Assembly: GCA_031551355.1 (NCBI GenBank)
Contig: JAVBNT010000022.1
Coordinates: 1-30,267, forward strand
Reading direction: 5' to 3'
DNA length: 30,267 bases
Origin: JAVBNT01 sp031551355
GTDB taxonomy: Bacteria > Vulcanimicrobiota > CADAWZ01
The translations under genes were made by a program, and so were the position numbers. The notes below the pieces were generated by a model. That model did not search any database. It saw only the letters and a list, made by a program, of their open reading frames with translations, and had not been told where the DNA came from. Position 1 is the first letter of the stretch, and every line of letters begins with the position of its first letter. Of this stretch, positions 1 through 7,476 are shown piece after piece.

Positions 1-157
1 GGTCGGTTCCGGAGCGTCTTCGCAAAAAATCAAGTAAACAAAAGCTGTCGGCGGGAAGGAATGAGTCGCATGTAACTTATGAAAGCTTACTAAAATGTCT
101 GTTGGCAGACAAAATAAGTGTCTCATGCGTGAATCCTGAAATTGTAGCATTCTGATA
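1..157. other. Left-edge stretch, no firm gene
   Basis: One plus-strand frame is open from the window edge to a TGA at 153-155 (about 50 residues, basic, no recognisable motif). Another plus frame ends at a TAA at 35-37. Either could be the 3' end of a gene that begins outside the window, and I cannot choose. A 6-bp hairpin (TGTCTG, loop TTGG, CAGACA) lies near 96-111 without a T-run after it on the plus strand. The first 19 bases resemble the tRNA-Gln 5' region at 197-215, with two mismatches. Confidence 0.2.
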
Positions 158-186
158 TTGACAATTCAGTATCAGAGTGATATAAT
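158..186 (+). promoter_or_regulatory. Sigma70-type promoter of the tRNA pair
   Basis: A perfect TTGACA (158-163) and a perfect TATAAT (181-186) are separated by exactly 17 bp. Transcription should start near 193, about 10 nt before the tRNA-Gln. A consensus promoter with a very short leader is typical of stable RNA genes. Confidence 0.92.
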
Positions 187-202
187 CTCTCCACGAGGTC
201 GG

Positions 203-276
203 TGCCGGATCGTCTAATGGTAGGACAGCGGACTCTGAATCCGTATGTGAGGGTTCAAATCCTTCTCCGGCAGCCA
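203..276 (+). tRNA. tRNA-Gln (anticodon CTG)
   Basis: A full cloverleaf can be drawn. The acceptor stem is TGCCGGA/TCCGGCA. The D arm is GTCT...GGAC-like. The anticodon stem is GCGGA/TCCGT around the loop CTCTGAA, giving anticodon CTG, which reads CAG. The T arm is GAGGG/CCTTC around TTCAAAT. The discriminator is G and CCA is encoded (274-276), unlike in the following tRNA. It is first in a two-tRNA transcript. Confidence 0.97.
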
Positions 277-294
277 CCTCTAAAAAGTCAAAAA

Positions 295-368
295 GGCCCG
301 TTGGTCTAGCGGTTTAGGACGCCGCCCTCTCACGGCGGAAACCAGGGGTTCGAATCCCCTACGGGCTA
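295..368 (+). tRNA. tRNA-Glu (anticodon CTC)
   Basis: A full cloverleaf is present. The acceptor stem is GGCCCGT/ACGGGCT, with a terminal G-T pair. The anticodon stem is CCGCC/GGCGG around CTCTCAC, giving anticodon CTC, which reads GAG. The T arm is AGGGG/CCCCT around TTCGAAT. The discriminator is A and CCA is not encoded, so the 3' end needs CCA-adding enzyme. It lies 18 nt after tRNA-Gln and shares its promoter and terminator. Confidence 0.97.
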
Positions 369-380
369 TATTAAAAATAA

Positions 381-416
381 AAACAGCTGATAAACACATC
401 GGCTGTTTCTTTTTTA
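381..416 (+). terminator. Intrinsic terminator of the tRNA operon
   Basis: An 11-bp stem (AAACAGCTGAT pairing with ATCGGCTGTTT, one G-T wobble) closes a six-base loop and is followed by C and six T's. It begins 12 nt after tRNA-Glu and ends the two-tRNA transcript. Confidence 0.9.
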
Positions 417-836
417 TCTTCCATTATCATAATTGCGATAACGTCTTTTTAAAGCAATCATAATTCCTGTTCCTACTCGATTTTTTAATGGCAAAAACAA
501 TTTCCTTAAAATAATCGGCATAGTGCAGATCTTTTAAATCCAGTAAACATTTTTGGAAAAGACGGTGTGTAGCCGTCATCGCGAGTCCCCGCCTTCGCGG
601 GGATAAACTCCGCTGCGGCGAACCAGTATTTTATGGATTGACCGATGTCGGTTGTTTGTCAGGAGTATGACAGTTCAATTGCAAATTGCTCTAGTAAGTA
701 ATAATAAACCTTTAGGTTTTGCCAGATAAAGTTGGTAAAATCATTTTTTTCATAATATCCAGAAAGCTAAAGGATGTTTTATCCGTGTTACGGTATCTAT
801 ATTATATAATTCAGAAAGGACGAGAGGATATAAAAA
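417..836. other. Intergenic region with a GC hairpin
   Basis: No convincing gene is visible over about 420 bases. A compact hairpin at 587-602 (CCCCGC, loop CTTC, GCGGGG) sits in a locally GC-rich patch (about 570-622) that begins GTCATCGCGAG. This is reminiscent of dispersed intergenic repeats seen in other bacteria. A TATAAT at 805-810 just upstream of the next gene could be a -10 element, but no good -35 box sits at the right distance. Confidence 0.5.
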
Positions 837-1307
837 ATGGTACGTATTTTGTCTGTATCTACACTGTTATTTTTTCTATTGTCACTGTTTTTCTGTTTCA
901 AATGGTACGATTGCAGCAGGCAGTTTAAAGAGAGCACTGAGATCTTTACCATATCTCTGGATGAAAAAGAAAAGGAAATAAATCTTAAGGACAATCAGCA
1001 TTTGCAAAGGGAGCTCACTGTTGAGAAGCTGTGTCAGTTGTATTTAGAATCCTCGGTAAGAGCGTCATATATAGATGCACTGAGACGTTATGAGGCGCTT
1101 AATCCCCGGGATAATGCCATAAAAACGGAAATTTTCGCTGCTGACGGGAACCTGGAGCGCGCCAAGCAGCAATATATGCCTTATCTGGAAGAAGCCGGTT
1201 ATAAAAATACCGAGCCCCTGATTGAGAAAATAAATAAAAACAAGCCTGATTTTAAAGCAGTAATAAAAAGGACCAATGAACTAAATACACTGATGGGCAA
1301 ATTATGA
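837..1307 (+). CDS. Small membrane-anchored helical protein, unknown function
   Basis: 156 residues. The start is supported by a purine-rich site (AAAGGACGAGAGG) just upstream. Residues about 4-22 form a single hydrophobic segment, either an uncleaved signal anchor or an N-terminal membrane helix. The rest is charged and looks almost entirely alpha-helical. Residues about 30-75 could form a short coiled coil. The later part (around SYIDALRRYEALNPRD) has a TPR-like helix-turn-helix flavour, but no repeat is strong enough to name. It stands alone between the tRNA operon and topB, and converges with topB across 30 nt with no clear terminator between them. I do not recognise the family. A periplasm-facing scaffold or assembly protein is only an inference from topology. 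Confidence 0.7.
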   Translation: MVRILSVSTLLFFLLSLFFCFKWYDCSRQFKESTEIFTISLDEKEKEINLKDNQHLQRELTVEKLCQLYLESSVRASYIDALRRYEALNPRDNAIKTEIFAADGNLERAKQQYMPYLEEAGYKNTEPLIEKINKNKPDFKAVIKRTNELNTLMGKL

Positions 1308-1337
1308 AGAACCGTTGTCTGTTGCGGACTTATAAGA

Positions 1338-3437
1338 TTAAGTTGTTACTTTCAGTCCCGACGATAACTCAAACGTGAGTTTCTTGTCCCCTAGCCCGAA
1401 TTCACCTGTTTCCAGCAGCGATTGAATCATTTCACCGGTAATTTCGACTCCATCATTCTGCAGGGCATTTTTCCAGATCGTAAACTTGCAGTCCCTTTTC
1501 CATTCCGAACAGTAAAAAGACTTGCTGTTTTCGAGAATAAGCCCTTCGCTGCAGCGCGGGCATTTTCCGAAGGACGGCAGCGATGACGTTACCTGCTTCG
1601 CGGGATTACGAGGGAATGTTACCGGCAGTTTATTTTTGATACACTGCTCAATAATATAGCGGACATATCTGAGAATACTGCCCATAAAACGTTCGGAAAC
1701 CATCGTTCCCTTATAAATGGAATTGAGACCTTTTTCCCATTTGCCTGTCGTCTCAGGTGATTTCAGCTCCTGGGGAACAATTTCAATCAGTTTTCGGCCT
1801 TTTTCCGTAGGGATAAGTGATTTTCCCTTTCTCTCTATATATCCGACGGCAATCAGTCTTTCTATTATTCCCGCCCTGGTGGCCGGAGTACCCAGACCGC
1901 TTTCCTTAAGCTGCTCTTTAAGCTCTTCATCCTCGACAAAGCGACCGGCATTTTCCATTGCCGACAACAAGGCAGCTTCCGTATAAGGTGACGGCGGTTT
2001 TGTTTTTTTATGCAGAACTTTGGCATCTTTTACAGTTCTCGTGTCACCCACCGAAAGGTCGGGAAGTATCTGCTCGTCCTCTTCGCTGTTTTTTTTGCGC
2101 TTGGAAGCTTTTTGCGGTTCTTCATCGGAATAGAGTTCCATCCACCCCAGGGCGTTGATCGTTTTGCCTTTGGAAATAAAAAGTTCGTTTTCGGCTTCCG
2201 TTGTAACCCTGGTGATCGTGAATTGATAATACGGATAGAATACGGCGATAAATCTTCTGGCAATAAGATCATAAACCGACTTTTCATCCGGCGTCAGAAC
2301 GTCTATTTTTACATAAGAGTTTGTCGGTATTATTGCGTGATGGTCGGTTATTTTAGAGGAATCGACTATTCTTTTGGAAACCGGCAGTTCATTCATCGCC
2401 ATAAGCGGCTCTATATGCTTGTCATATGGAGGAAAATAAAGCTTTTTCAGGACATTTTTTAACTGCGGGACCATATCATCGCTTAAATAGCGGCTATCGG
2501 TTCTGGGATACGTTATCAGCTTTCTTTTTTCATAGAGGTCCTGGGCAACAGAAAGAGTTTTTTCCGCGGAAAAACCAAATTTTTTGTTGGCATCACGCTG
2601 CAGCTCGGTCAAGTCGTAAAGAAGCGGCGGCGGGTTCTGTTTTTCGTCGCGCTCAATATCCTTAACTACTGCTGTTTTGCCTTTTACTTTGTCGGCAATA
2701 GCCTGCGCTTCTTCTTTCGATGCTATTTTACTTTCCTTATTTTCTTCTTTAAACCAGATACCGGAAAAAACATCATATACGGACTGGACTTCATAATAAT
2801 CAAGAACTTCGAATGACTCTATTTCTTTTTGACGGGCAACAATAATCGCCAGCGTCGGCGTCTGTACGCGGCCGATACTCAGATTGGAATCGTATCTGAT
2901 TGAAAATGCACGGCTTGCATTGATGCCGACAAGCCAATCAGCCTCAGATCTGCATTTTGCCGATGAGAAAAGCAAATCATAGTCCGAACCGTCCTTCAAA
3001 GAGGCAAAGCCTTTATTGATCGCCTCATCGGTCATACTTGATATCCATAGCCGTTTAAAAGGCTTATTACAAGCGGACAATTCATATATATACCGAAAAA
3101 TGAGCTCCCCTTCCCTACCGGAATCGGTTGCACATATAAGCTGCTCGGTTTCATCGCTGTTTATAAGGCTTTTAATGATCTCAAACTGGTCTTTTGTTTC
3201 TTTGACCGTTTTTAAAAGCATTTTTTCAGGGACAATCGGCAAAGTATTCAAACGCCACTTTTTTAAATCCTCGGAATAATCTTCCGGTTCGCAAAGTACA
3301 GCCAGATGGCCGACGGCCCAGGTAATAACATAATTATCACCCGCAATGAAGCCGTTTCCTTTTTGCCTGCATCCGAGCACCCTGGCAATGTCTCTTCCCA
3401 CAGACGGTTTTTCTGCTATTACAACTGTTCTTCCCAT
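1338..3437 (-). CDS. topB: DNA topoisomerase III
   Basis: Type IA topoisomerase of 699 residues. It cuts one DNA strand through a 5'-phosphotyrosine link and decatenates or relaxes DNA in the cytoplasm. The Toprim domain starts at residue 4 with E9 in the EKPS motif. The acidic metal-binding motif is D105...R108-E109-G-E111, in the TDSGREGELI form typical of Firmicute-like TopB. The catalytic tyrosine is Y310 in LITYPRTDSRYL. A single C-terminal zinc-finger-like module has C626, C629, C643 and C650. The length matches the TopB family. The start is supported by a GGGAGGGG-type ribosome site (antisense of 3446-3460). It is apparently monocistronic and converges with the upstream small membrane gene. 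No key residue seems to be missing. Confidence 0.97.
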   Translation of the reverse strand: MGRTVVIAEKPSVGRDIARVLGCRQKGNGFIAGDNYVITWAVGHLAVLCEPEDYSEDLKKWRLNTLPIVPEKMLLKTVKETKDQFEIIKSLINSDETEQLICATDSGREGELIFRYIYELSACNKPFKRLWISSMTDEAINKGFASLKDGSDYDLLFSSAKCRSEADWLVGINASRAFSIRYDSNLSIGRVQTPTLAIIVARQKEIESFEVLDYYEVQSVYDVFSGIWFKEENKESKIASKEEAQAIADKVKGKTAVVKDIERDEKQNPPPLLYDLTELQRDANKKFGFSAEKTLSVAQDLYEKRKLITYPRTDSRYLSDDMVPQLKNVLKKLYFPPYDKHIEPLMAMNELPVSKRIVDSSKITDHHAIIPTNSYVKIDVLTPDEKSVYDLIARRFIAVFYPYYQFTITRVTTEAENELFISKGKTINALGWMELYSDEEPQKASKRKKNSEEDEQILPDLSVGDTRTVKDAKVLHKKTKPPSPYTEAALLSAMENAGRFVEDEELKEQLKESGLGTPATRAGIIERLIAVGYIERKGKSLIPTEKGRKLIEIVPQELKSPETTGKWEKGLNSIYKGTMVSERFMGSILRYVRYIIEQCIKNKLPVTFPRNPAKQVTSSLPSFGKCPRCSEGLILENSKSFYCSEWKRDCKFTIWKNALQNDGVEITGEMIQSLLETGEFGLGDKKLTFELSSGLKVTT

Positions 3438-3513
3438 AATTTTCTCCGGGAGGGGATTTCTTCATTTCAGCGGCACTATCCTGCCGGTTTTACGGAGCTT
3501 CAGCCCGGTAAAA

Positions 3514-3542
3514 TTGCACGAACGGGTTATTTCTGTTAAAAT
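3514..3542 (+). promoter_or_regulatory. Probable extended -10 promoter for the glycosyltransferase
   Basis: TTGCAC (3514-3519) and TAAAAT (3537-3542) are 17 bp apart, and a TG one base upstream of the -10 (3534-3535) gives an extended -10. Transcription would start near 3549, about 40 nt before the leader ORF. Confidence 0.6.
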
Positions 3543-3590
3543 AATATATGATCAATAAATAAAGACGAATATTCTAAAGGAGCATAGTTA

Positions 3591-3620
3591 ATGGTAAAAA
3601 CTAGAGAAAATTATGAATAA
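3591..3620 (+). CDS. Nine-codon leader ORF overlapping the glycosyltransferase start
   Basis: ATG at 3591 follows a strong AAAGGAG site at the right distance and encodes MVKTRENYE, ending at TAA 3618-3620. The glycosyltransferase ATG (3613) lies inside it in another frame and has only a weak AGAGA-like site of its own. Termination of the leader 3-8 nt past that ATG would allow reinitiation, meaning translational coupling. Alternatively the true gene start or frame is different and a frameshift joins the two. Confidence 0.4.
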   Translation: MVKTRENYE

Positions 3621-4875
3621 AAAAAGCAATGGGAAAATAAAAGTCGGAATCGGCTTTGCCACCGGAAGAAAACATTTTCAAAGAGTTTTAAATACTTATG
3701 TTTATAATTGGAAGGAAAGCGGTCTTGTTGAGGCGGAAAAAGTCGAACTTAACCTTTTCGTCGCCTATGATCTGCAATATAATAACACAAAACCGTCTGA
3801 TTATACGAATATCTGTAATAAACTTACGGATATGATTGAAAACATATATTTTGTAGATGCCCAATTTATGCTCAAAGAAATTGACTCAATTACCGGCAGC
3901 GGCGTTATCAGCAAAGATGAAGCCGACTTGTTTTTCCGTAGGGGACGCGGCTATGCAGTCAAAAGAAATGCCGTACTTTATACCGCGATAAAAGCGGGTA
4001 TGGACTGTCTTTTATTCCTTGATGATGATGAATACCCGATGGCTGTTTCCAGAATTGACGACGAGCTTCGCTGGAGCGGCCAGCATATTCTTGCAACACA
4101 TTTGCGGCATATAAAAAATGCCGATCTAACCAACGGAAGACACTGCGGCTATATATCTCCTATTCCCTATATTAATTTTGACAACTCTCTAACTGAAAAT
4201 GATTTCCGGATGTTTATCGAAGCCATCAGCAACGACATCATTAATTGGGATACAATAAACTCAGTTATGAAAAATTTTGGCGTGACTTATGCTGATATGG
4301 AAGTTCTTTCCTGTGACAGAGCGGAAGAAGTTAATGAAATTATGGGCAGCAAGTTTATTTCCGGAGCCAATTTATGCATAAATCTTAATAATCCTCAAAG
4401 AGTTATGCCTTTTTACAATCCTCCGGGAGCAAGAGGTGAAGATACTTTTCTAGGAACCTGTCTTAGCGACCGCAAAGTATTGAAACTGCCCTGCTATACA
4501 TTTCATGACGGATTTACAACCTACAAACACCTTCTCAGCGGCGTATTACCTATTGCTCTCAAACCGGTTCTTGCCGATGATGAACATAATATAAACCGCT
4601 TTTACGCCGCTTGTGTGGGATGGATAAGATATAAACCGCTTTTGCTCTATATAACTCAAAATGAAGTTTTCGAAGAGAAAATAAAGGCTATAAGTGAAAA
4701 ATTGAATTACACCATGCCTAAAATTTGTAAATATTTCGGACGCAATGATTTTATGAAAGTTATCAGTGAGTTTGAATTATACAGCAGAAATGTCGTTAAA
4801 CATCACGGGCATTTTTTGAAAAATATGGCGATATGGGAGAAAATCTGCCGGTTTCTGGTTGATGAACGGGAGTGA
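3613..4875 (+). CDS. Putative GT-A-type glycosyltransferase
   Basis: 420 residues, no signal peptide or membrane segment, so cytosolic. The layout resembles a GT-A nucleotide-sugar transferase. A beta-strand start (KVGIGFATGRKHF, residues 9-22) leads to an acidic metal-binding motif LLFLDDDEYP (DDD at 137-139) after a RNAVLYTAIKAGMD helix. A later FISGANLCI segment and GARGEDTFLG (GED at 275-277) are followed by H298, matching the usual acceptor-side ED...H pattern of inverting GT2-like enzymes. It is not a textbook GT2 sequence, so donor and acceptor are unknown. Its stop is one nucleotide from the stop of the converging gene at 4877, with no terminator between. Translation may depend on the tiny leader ORF that overlaps its start. 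Confidence 0.65.
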   Translation: MNKKSNGKIKVGIGFATGRKHFQRVLNTYVYNWKESGLVEAEKVELNLFVAYDLQYNNTKPSDYTNICNKLTDMIENIYFVDAQFMLKEIDSITGSGVISKDEADLFFRRGRGYAVKRNAVLYTAIKAGMDCLLFLDDDEYPMAVSRIDDELRWSGQHILATHLRHIKNADLTNGRHCGYISPIPYINFDNSLTENDFRMFIEAISNDIINWDTINSVMKNFGVTYADMEVLSCDRAEEVNEIMGSKFISGANLCINLNNPQRVMPFYNPPGARGEDTFLGTCLSDRKVLKLPCYTFHDGFTTYKHLLSGVLPIALKPVLADDEHNINRFYAACVGWIRYKPLLLYITQNEVFEEKIKAISEKLNYTMPKICKYFGRNDFMKVISEFELYSRNVVKHHGHFLKNMAIWEKICRFLVDERE

Positions 4876-4876
4876 C

Positions 4877-5572
4877 TTAATGATATACCTGAGGTTCCGC
4901 CTGCCGTTCGGATGAGATATTTCCGCCGGTTTCTTCCTGACTTAATACTGCATTATGGTCTAAACGATCAGTGTTCTTGCCGGTGGTTATAATTTCGTCT
5001 TTCCTTATGTTTAAAAATTTACTTATCAATATCCTTACCCCCTCCGCATCCTCTGCGTTCGACAATCTGTCAATTACCTTATCTGTATGATTTGCAATAA
5101 GTGTCAGATAATAATATGTACCGCTGCGCGATACATATCCCTTTGTAACGTAAACACCCGACACATCATCTGTTCTAAACTTTTTTTTACTGTTCATAAA
5201 AGGAATGGGTAAAGGATATGTCTTTACGGTTATCTCCTCATCATCTGCCAGTATTTCAGTTATATTCAATATTTTAGCCAATACGAAATAAATCATAGGC
5301 AGAGCCATTGGCAATAAAATCCAATCCGAATTGGACATAAGTATAGTAATAATTCCTAAAAAACCAAATGGAATAACCAGAGGGATAGAATATATATCGA
5401 GATGCTTCCTTTTTATAATTAATTTACCATCTTCAAATGAAGGTTTATATGTTTGAGGCTTGCTAATATCTTTTTCTATCGTATTACGGCAGGAAGAACA
5501 GAAGATACTGCCTTTTTTGTGAAACGTCAGATCGATAGATTTACCGCACTTATCACAAACAATGTAAGGCAT
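4877..5572 (-). CDS. Zinc-ribbon protein with two membrane helices and a PH-like tail
   Basis: 231 residues. The N-terminus is a zinc ribbon (C6, C9, C25, C28 as CDKC...CSSC). Two hydrophobic segments follow (about 60-79 and 84-104), making a hairpin that should leave both ends on the same side, probably cytoplasmic. The C-terminal part (about 110-195) looks like a small beta-rich PH-like domain ending in a FLNI helix. That domain resembles the C-terminal half of the protein at 23848-25068 (shared PLP...F...K pattern, V-Y/I-Y plus KG, aromatic-L-L, and final FLNI). The start has a good AGGAG site. The residues after about 200 are polar and probably disordered. Function unknown. Confidence 0.7.
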   Translation of the reverse strand: MPYIVCDKCGKSIDLTFHKKGSIFCSSCRNTIEKDISKPQTYKPSFEDGKLIIKRKHLDIYSIPLVIPFGFLGIITILMSNSDWILLPMALPMIYFVLAKILNITEILADDEEITVKTYPLPIPFMNSKKKFRTDDVSGVYVTKGYVSRSGTYYYLTLIANHTDKVIDRLSNAEDAEGVRILISKFLNIRKDEIITTGKNTDRLDHNAVLSQEETGGNISSERQAEPQVYH

Positions 5573-5699
5573 AAAAACTCCTGTACAAATTTTTTCGTAA
5601 AATTAAAATCCCCCCTTCAAAAGTCGGAAGTAGGGAGTGTCTTTTTATGCATCGCCGATATGCAGGCCGTTACGGTAGATTTTTGTAGATAAAAAATCA
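5573..5699. other. Upstream region of the zinc-ribbon gene
   Basis: This region separates the minus-strand gene at 4877-5572 from the repeat array. It should hold that gene's promoter, but I see no convincing -35/-10 pair. A short palindromic stretch (ATGCATCGCCGATATGCA) lies at about 5647-5664. Confidence 0.4.
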
Positions 5700-6152
5700 A
5701 AATCAGCTGAAACCGGCGGAGATGCTAAGGCAAAGATAAATTTCTACGAGTGAGGCGTAGGTTTCTACGTTGAACGAGAAGAAATTTTCTGCGACGACGC
5801 AGAAACCACCCCGCCTCTTCGCGGCACCCCTCCAAAGGAGGGGAATTTATTAAAATCAAAACTTAAATCCATTGAAACCGGCGGAGATGCTAAGGCAAAT
5901 TTGATTTCTACGATTGAGCCGTAGGTTCTCTACGGTGGAATGAGAGAAATTAAATTTGACGACGCAGAAACCACCCCACCGCTTCGCGGCACCCCTCCAA
6001 AGGAGGGGAATTTATCAAAATCAAAACTTAAATCCATTGAAACCGGCGGAGATGCTAAGGCAAATTTGATTTCTACGAGTGAGGCGTAGGTCTCTACGTT
6101 GAACGAGAGAATTTGTCTGCGACGACGCAGATTCGCTGGTTTCAGCTGATTT
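5700..6152. repeat. Three-copy structured repeat array bounded by 19-bp inverted repeats
   Basis: The unit beginning GAAACCGGCGGAGATGC occurs at 5709, 5874 and 6039, an exact 165-bp period, with the third copy truncated. Copies contain a core (5743-5780, 5908-5946, 6071-6110). In it GANTGAG-like heptamers flank a CGTAG...CTACG hairpin, enclosed by A/T-rich inverted arms. Between cores lie GC-rich spacers with CCCCTCC/GGAGGGG hairpins (two copies). The outer ends are AAATCAGCTGAAACC-type 19-bp inverted repeats (5700-5718 and 6134-6152) with one mismatch. The right arm contains the stop codon of the next gene. There is no ORF and no CRISPR-like spacer pattern. Confidence 0.9.
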
Positions 6153-7203
6153 AAAAGATGTCGCCGATATTACGGGCTGTATTAATCACCATCCGTTTAG
6201 GTACCTTCATTACAGAATCGGCACTCCTGAGAACATCTCCGATTCTGACATCGGCAACTTTTTTGACTCCCTGTTTAAGCCGTGTTGCCGCAAGTTCCAC
6301 TTTATCGCCAAAACCTTTATCGCTTGTTTCATATTTATCCCAGGCTGTCTTTTTCTGCTCGGAGTAATTGACGCCTTTAGCGGCAGCTCTTTCCCCCATC
6401 CTCTTGTATACGAGTTTTCCCATATCAAGGCATTCGGCAACAGTTTCCACCATTGCTCCGCCGACGGCCGCGGAAAGTCCCAGCGCCGTTCCGACTACAA
6501 CTCCGTTTCCGGCCTTCATACTGTCGGTAAGTTTTTGTATTTTTACATCGACTTTTCTGGCTATGGATTCCGATTTGGGCAGGGACTTTGTTTTTGTGCC
6601 CTCAAGATTATCAACGGCATTAAAAACCGTTCTTTTGGCAATTCCTGATATTGATGATTTCATATCAAGGTATGCTGCGACCGAGTATGCAGCTATTCCG
6701 ACGGTTCCGCTCACGATACTTCCGGCAATACTTAGCCCTTGCTTCAAAGCACTGTCTGCATGAGAATTTGCCGCTTCTTTTACATTTTCAATTCTCACTT
6801 TCACGTTATTGGCAATACCGTTCAGGTTGTTGATACCGGTATCGGCAACTTCACCGAGTGAACGCGCAAATCCTGACGGAGCGGCCCCGATTATTCTGGC
6901 GGCCATTTTCGATTTTTTCTTATCCGACGTAAAATAGTCGGTCATATCCTGAACTTTGCCCTGTACATAGCCTTCAATGGCGGTGGCAGTACTTTTACCT
7001 TTATTTTTGAAAGGATTCAGTTCCGGCATATTAACCTGAACCGGATCACTGATCGGTTTAAAGGAATGGTGCGCGGAAATAGAAACGGAATCAGCCTGAA
7101 TATTACTTTCGCCGCCGTTTCCGTCTTCATTTTTCTTTTTATCCGCAATCCGTGTCGGATCTATTTTTACCGGCAGGTTCAGATTATTTACATTGTTTAT
7201 CAT
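6151..7203 (-). CDS. Glycine-rich, probably membrane-interacting protein with N-terminal D-x-V-x-I motif
   Basis: 350 residues from the ATG at 7203. That start follows a TGAGGT ribosome site. An in-frame ATG at 7224 has none. There is no signal peptide. The N-terminus is polar and contains DSVSIS (residues 38-43), like the DQVNIG motif in the C11 peptidase at 16507. The body is helical with two similar glycine/alanine-rich hydrophobic stretches (about 156-181 and 234-261), each ending in a LDM triplet. This suggests an internal duplication and a glycine-zipper-like membrane-active region. The C-terminal half is basic. The stop codon lies in the inverted-repeat end of the adjoining repeat array. 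I do not recognise the family. A secreted or envelope-inserting protein exported without Sec is possible but unproven. Confidence 0.7.
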   Translation of the reverse strand: MINNVNNLNLPVKIDPTRIADKKKNEDGNGGESNIQADSVSISAHHSFKPISDPVQVNMPELNPFKNKGKSTATAIEGYVQGKVQDMTDYFTSDKKKSKMAARIIGAAPSGFARSLGEVADTGINNLNGIANNVKVRIENVKEAANSHADSALKQGLSIAGSIVSGTVGIAAYSVAAYLDMKSSISGIAKRTVFNAVDNLEGTKTKSLPKSESIARKVDVKIQKLTDSMKAGNGVVVGTALGLSAAVGGAMVETVAECLDMGKLVYKRMGERAAAKGVNYSEQKKTAWDKYETSDKGFGDKVELAATRLKQGVKKVADVRIGDVLRSADSVMKVPKRMVINTARNIGDIF

Positions 7204-7476
7204 TGGCAAATACCTCAAGGGCATATACGTACATTATAACTTACTATAACTATACCATTTATACCCAACGGATTAAACCCTGAAAATGTTAAATTCTTCT
7301 TAACATTTGGCCCCTGCTCATTACCCCATAAGGAAATAAAAAAGGCTAACGGGCAACTATTTGCAAGGCCGCTTGCATCCGCCGAGCGAAAGGTTTATGA
7401 TTAACTTATCAGATAAATTGTTCTTCGGCAAGCAAAAACTTACCGAACCGGCATCATAAAAGGAGCGAAACCAAGT
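7204..7476. promoter_or_regulatory. Divergent intergenic region with three hairpins
   Basis: A minus-strand TATAAT (plus-strand ATTATA near 7233-7238) could be the -10 box for the gene at 6151-7203, but a matching -35 is weak. Three stem-loops follow. The first is 7284-7308 (AAATGTTAA/TTAACATTT, perfect 9 bp). The second is 7362-7377 (TGCAAG/CTTGCA, perfect). The third is 7424-7447 (TTCGG...CCGAA, interrupted). The last lies just upstream of the dehydrogenase ribosome site and may be a structured leader. Confidence 0.4.

Noticed and set aside
203..368. Integration (att) site at the tRNA genes
   Set aside because: No integrase is present and no repeat of a tRNA 3' end is seen downstream in the window.
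2010..2462. 150-codon plus-strand frame inside topB
   Set aside because: It is antisense to conserved topoisomerase sequence and has no recognisable domain.
5700..6152. CRISPR array
   Set aside because: The repeating unit is 165 bp, the 'spacers' are also repeated, and no cas genes are present.
5652..6170. TCGCCGATAT at 5652-5661 and 6161-6170 as a target-site duplication of the array
   Set aside because: The copies lie at unequal distances from the inverted-repeat ends (38 and 8 nt), and one is inside a coding sequence.
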